Shown: positions 4,791-5,332 of the stretch, piece by piece
Layout: every line of letters starts with the position of its first letter
Numbering within the stretch: the stretch's first letter is position 1
Assembly (NCBI GenBank): GCA_019347725.1
Contig: JAHWKV010000105.1
Location: 1 to 5,332 of the forward strand
From: Actinomycetota bacterium
GTDB lineage: Bacteria > Actinomycetota > CADDZG01 > JAHWKV01
Direction: 5' to 3'
Length of the DNA stretch: 5,332 bases
Program-made: the position numbers and the translations under genes
Notes under the pieces: model-generated
The model's database searches: none
The model's input: the letters and a program-made list of their open reading frames with translations, nothing else
What the model was told of the DNA's origin: nothing

Positions 4791-4837
4791 CCGGATCCGC
4801 CCACCGTTGGAAAGCGATTTGGCCCGACTCGAAGGAC

Positions 4838-5332
4838 TCAGTCACAGTCCAGAGCCAGCCTGAGCTCGCCCAAATTGGCGCGCATGGCACTTAGATAGTC
4901 GCCCTCGGCAGGAGGGCTTTCGAGCGGGTCCAAAGCGGCGGTGGCAGTCCCGGTTTCACGGGCAAGCGTCTCCGCCAGCTCTTTGGGTACCAGCGTCTCG
5001 AAGAAGACGGTGGTTACGCCCCTCTCCTCGACGATTTCAGCCAGCTGTTGAAGTCGCCGGGGACTGGTTTCGCTCTCGGGGTCCAAACCGGAAACCGCGT
5101 ATTGCTGCAGGCCGTAGCGATCCGCCAGGTACTCAAAGGCGGCGTGACTGGTGACTATATCTCGCCGCGCGCAGCTACTGAGGCCTTGCTCAAACTCCTC
5201 GTCCAGGACTTCCAGCTGCTCCACCAGGTGGCCCGCGTTTTCCTCAAACTCCGAGTCGTGCTCCGGGTCCAGGGTTGTCAAGGCTTGCTGGACCGATCTG
5301 GTGATGTCTGCCATACGGGTGGGGAGATCGGA
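4838..5332 (-). CDS. znuA: Zinc/manganese ABC-transporter substrate-binding protein, C-terminal part (cut by window edge)
   Basis: The frame is open to the window end, so the signal peptide and N-terminal lobe are missing; the visible 164 residues are the C-terminal half of a cluster A-I (ZnuA/TroA-like) periplasmic or lipid-anchored binding protein. The internal ATG at 5314 is not the start. Hallmarks, numbered from that Met: IVTSHAAFEYLADRYGLQ (53-70) carries the third metal ligand His57; SGLDPESETSPRRLQQL (75-91); TTVFFETLVPKELAETLARE (101-120); and AALDPLES (126-133) with the fourth ligand Asp129; then GDYLSAMRANLGELRLAL. Cys48 (SSCAR) and Cys157 (DCD end) probably form the disulfide seen in such proteins. 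Zinc is favoured over manganese because of the adjacent Fur/Zur-family gene downstream on the same strand, but the metal cannot be settled from this half. The gene symbol is given by family, not proven orthology. Confidence 0.88.
   Translation of the reverse strand, partial: SDLPTRMADITRSVQQALTTLDPEHDSEFEENAGHLVEQLEVLDEEFEQGLSSCARRDIVTSHAAFEYLADRYGLQQYAVSGLDPESETSPRRLQQLAEIVEERGVTTVFFETLVPKELAETLARETGTATAALDPLESPPAEGDYLSAMRANLGELRLALDCD

Noticed and set aside
1..5332. Mobile element, phage, CRISPR or defence system
   Set aside because: No transposase, integrase, terminal inverted repeats, spaced direct repeats or defence-type domains are visible; the genes are housekeeping cation-homeostasis functions.

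Overview
The window looks like chromosomal DNA from a moderately GC-rich bacterium, most likely an actinobacterium or close relative. Reasons: GTG and TTG starts, two genes with TANNNT -10 boxes placed as for leaderless mRNAs, a DtxR/IdeR-type iron box before a ferritin gene, and Fur and ZnuA proteins of an actinobacterial flavour. The phylum is an inference; there is no rRNA or marker gene. I see no tRNA, rRNA, CRISPR array, transposase or phage gene.

Layout. Positions 1-2588 (minus strand) hold the start of a high-affinity potassium pump operon, read from right to left: an unannotated 27-residue membrane microprotein, kdpF (29 residues, TTG start, overlapping the microprotein stop by 4 bp), kdpA (complete) and kdpB (N-terminal 229 residues, cut by the window edge). 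An 87-bp intergenic region (2589-2675) separates this operon from a divergent plus-strand gene for a YhfK-type NAD(P)-binding atypical short-chain dehydrogenase (2676-3341). Both divergent genes have a -10-like hexamer six or seven bases before the start codon, so both may be transcribed without a leader.

Positions 3342-4085 hold a 174-bp regulatory gap with two overlapping registers of an IdeR/DtxR-like box, followed by a ferritin with an intact ferroxidase centre and a Gly/Ser/Thr-rich tail. A GC-rich hairpin (4154-4209) lies between the convergent ferritin and fur genes and probably ends transcription from both sides.

Positions 4214-5332 (minus strand) hold a Fur/Zur-family regulator and, upstream of it, the C-terminal part of a ZnuA-like zinc/manganese-binding protein. 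The 200 bp between them carry a candidate promoter, a perfect 7+2+7 inverted repeat and a strong Shine-Dalgarno motif. The regulator's reading frame appears protein-like for about 20 codons before its first ATG, which raises the question of a non-standard start or a 1-base frame error.

Functionally this is a cation-homeostasis neighbourhood: K+ uptake (Kdp), iron storage (ferritin, probably iron-regulated) and Zn/Mn uptake with its likely metal-sensing repressor. No wholly new multi-gene system is evident. The least described elements are the microprotein ahead of kdpF, the divergent leaderless promoter pair and the regulator's start.
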